Source of the DNA: Magnetospira sp. QH-2
GTDB taxonomy: Bacteria > Pseudomonadota > Alphaproteobacteria > Rhodospirillales > Magnetospiraceae
Length of the DNA: 64,000 bases
Assembly (NCBI RefSeq): GCF_000968135.1
Contig: NZ_FO538765.1
Coordinates: 3,920,501 to 3,984,500, forward strand
Direction: 5' to 3'
Part shown: positions 63,885 to 64,000 of the stretch, in pieces
How the letters are laid out: the number at the start of each line of letters is the position of its first letter
Position numbering within the stretch: position 1 is the stretch's first letter
Translations under genes and position numbers: made by a program
Notes under the pieces: model-generated
What the model was told of the DNA's origin: nothing
The model's database searches: none
Seen by the model: only the letters and a program-made list of their open reading frames with translations

Positions 63885-64000
63885 TTAAAGCCATTCGCCC
63901 ATCATCGGCACGGGCAGGGCGCTATCGCTGAAGGTGGGCAGGCGGCGGGCGTCGAATAGCTGATAGTGCCACCATTCATTGCGATAGAAATCCCACCCCG
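63885..64000 (-). CDS. D-Ala-D-Ala dipeptidase (VanX/DdpX type), C-terminal part
   Basis: The 38 visible codons include YRNEWWHYQLFDARRLP, the C-terminal E-x-W-H zinc-site motif of M15D dipeptidases. The gene continues past the window edge. Its TAA stop lies in the IS110 right end after GEWL, so a few native C-terminal residues may have been lost. Cuts D-alanyl-D-alanine in cell-wall recycling. Confidence 0.75.
   Translation of the reverse strand, partial: GWDFYRNEWWHYQLFDARRLPTFSDSALPVPMMGEWL

Larger units (their letters stand above)
62340..63887 (+). mobile_element. IS110 family (IS1111-like) insertion sequence, copy 2
   Basis: Ends TAGCAGGCTGCT (62340-62351, one mismatch to copy 1) and AGCAGCCTGTTA (63876-63887). 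Nearly identical to copy 1 but without the 101-bp element. Its left boundary abuts the IS1380 target duplication; its right end supplies the stop codon of the neighbouring dipeptidase gene. Confidence 0.85.

Overview
The window reads as chromosome of a high-GC alphaproteobacterium, most likely a member of the Rhodospirillales (Magnetospirillum/Magnetospira-like). This rests on gene order and protein character: hisB-DUF2628-hisH-hisA-hisF-hisE-HIT, hemW-rdgB-rph facing hrcA-grpE, dnaK-dnaJ-dapB, and glnD-murJ-trpS-DUF2333-nfuA. No rRNA, tRNA or CRISPR array was seen.

Layout. 1-3.9 kb: histidine operon ending in a HIT hydrolase. 4-7.5 kb: large FecR/RTX secreted protein. 7.5-19.9 kb: housekeeping genes (comM, gshB, BON lipoprotein, yraN, rsmI, LpoA-like, hemW, rdgB, rph, hrcA, grpE) broken up by palindromic repeats. 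20-22.3 kb: IS debris and a full IS110/IS1111-type element. 22.3-34.3 kb: a minus-strand polymorphic-toxin locus. A long leading toxin ends in a colicin E3-type ribonuclease domain, and displaced toxin/immunity cassettes follow it, three of them headed by the same ~150-residue module. 34.5-44.6 kb: dnaK, dnaJ, a DUF6765 gene, dapB, ada, a DUF1127 micro-gene, an epimerase, DUF411, EamA and LysR genes. 44.6-49.5 kb: a second, differently built polymorphic-toxin locus. Its leading toxin is frameshifted, it has displaced C-terminal modules, and it carries two convergent Sel1-repeat genes that are probable immunity genes. 49.5-58.6 kb: glnD, murJ, trpS, DUF2333, VOC, nfuA and a Bax-like glucosaminidase gene. 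58.6-64 kb: a deacetylase and a nitroreductase, then a pile-up of mobile elements (a small TA-flanked element, IS1380 and a second IS110) ending in a partial D-Ala-D-Ala dipeptidase gene.

The most interesting content is the pair of toxin/immunity loci. In locus 1 the immunity genes overlap their toxin genes. The toxins differ in chemistry (E3-type RNase, M23 peptidoglycan endopeptidase, unknown), and the partners fit: the M23 toxin has exported partners, the RNase a cytosolic one. Locus 2 uses a different junction sequence and reversed immunity genes. Many displaced modules are decayed by frameshift, lost start codon or IS insertion, as expected of an archive of old C-terminal domains.

The window is also rich in small mobile DNA. 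A 101-bp bi-palindromic element occurs in three full copies, one shortened copy and one remnant. It sits between TA dinucleotides, and an occupied and an empty site are both visible. Several gene stop codons are formed by the ends of mobile elements.
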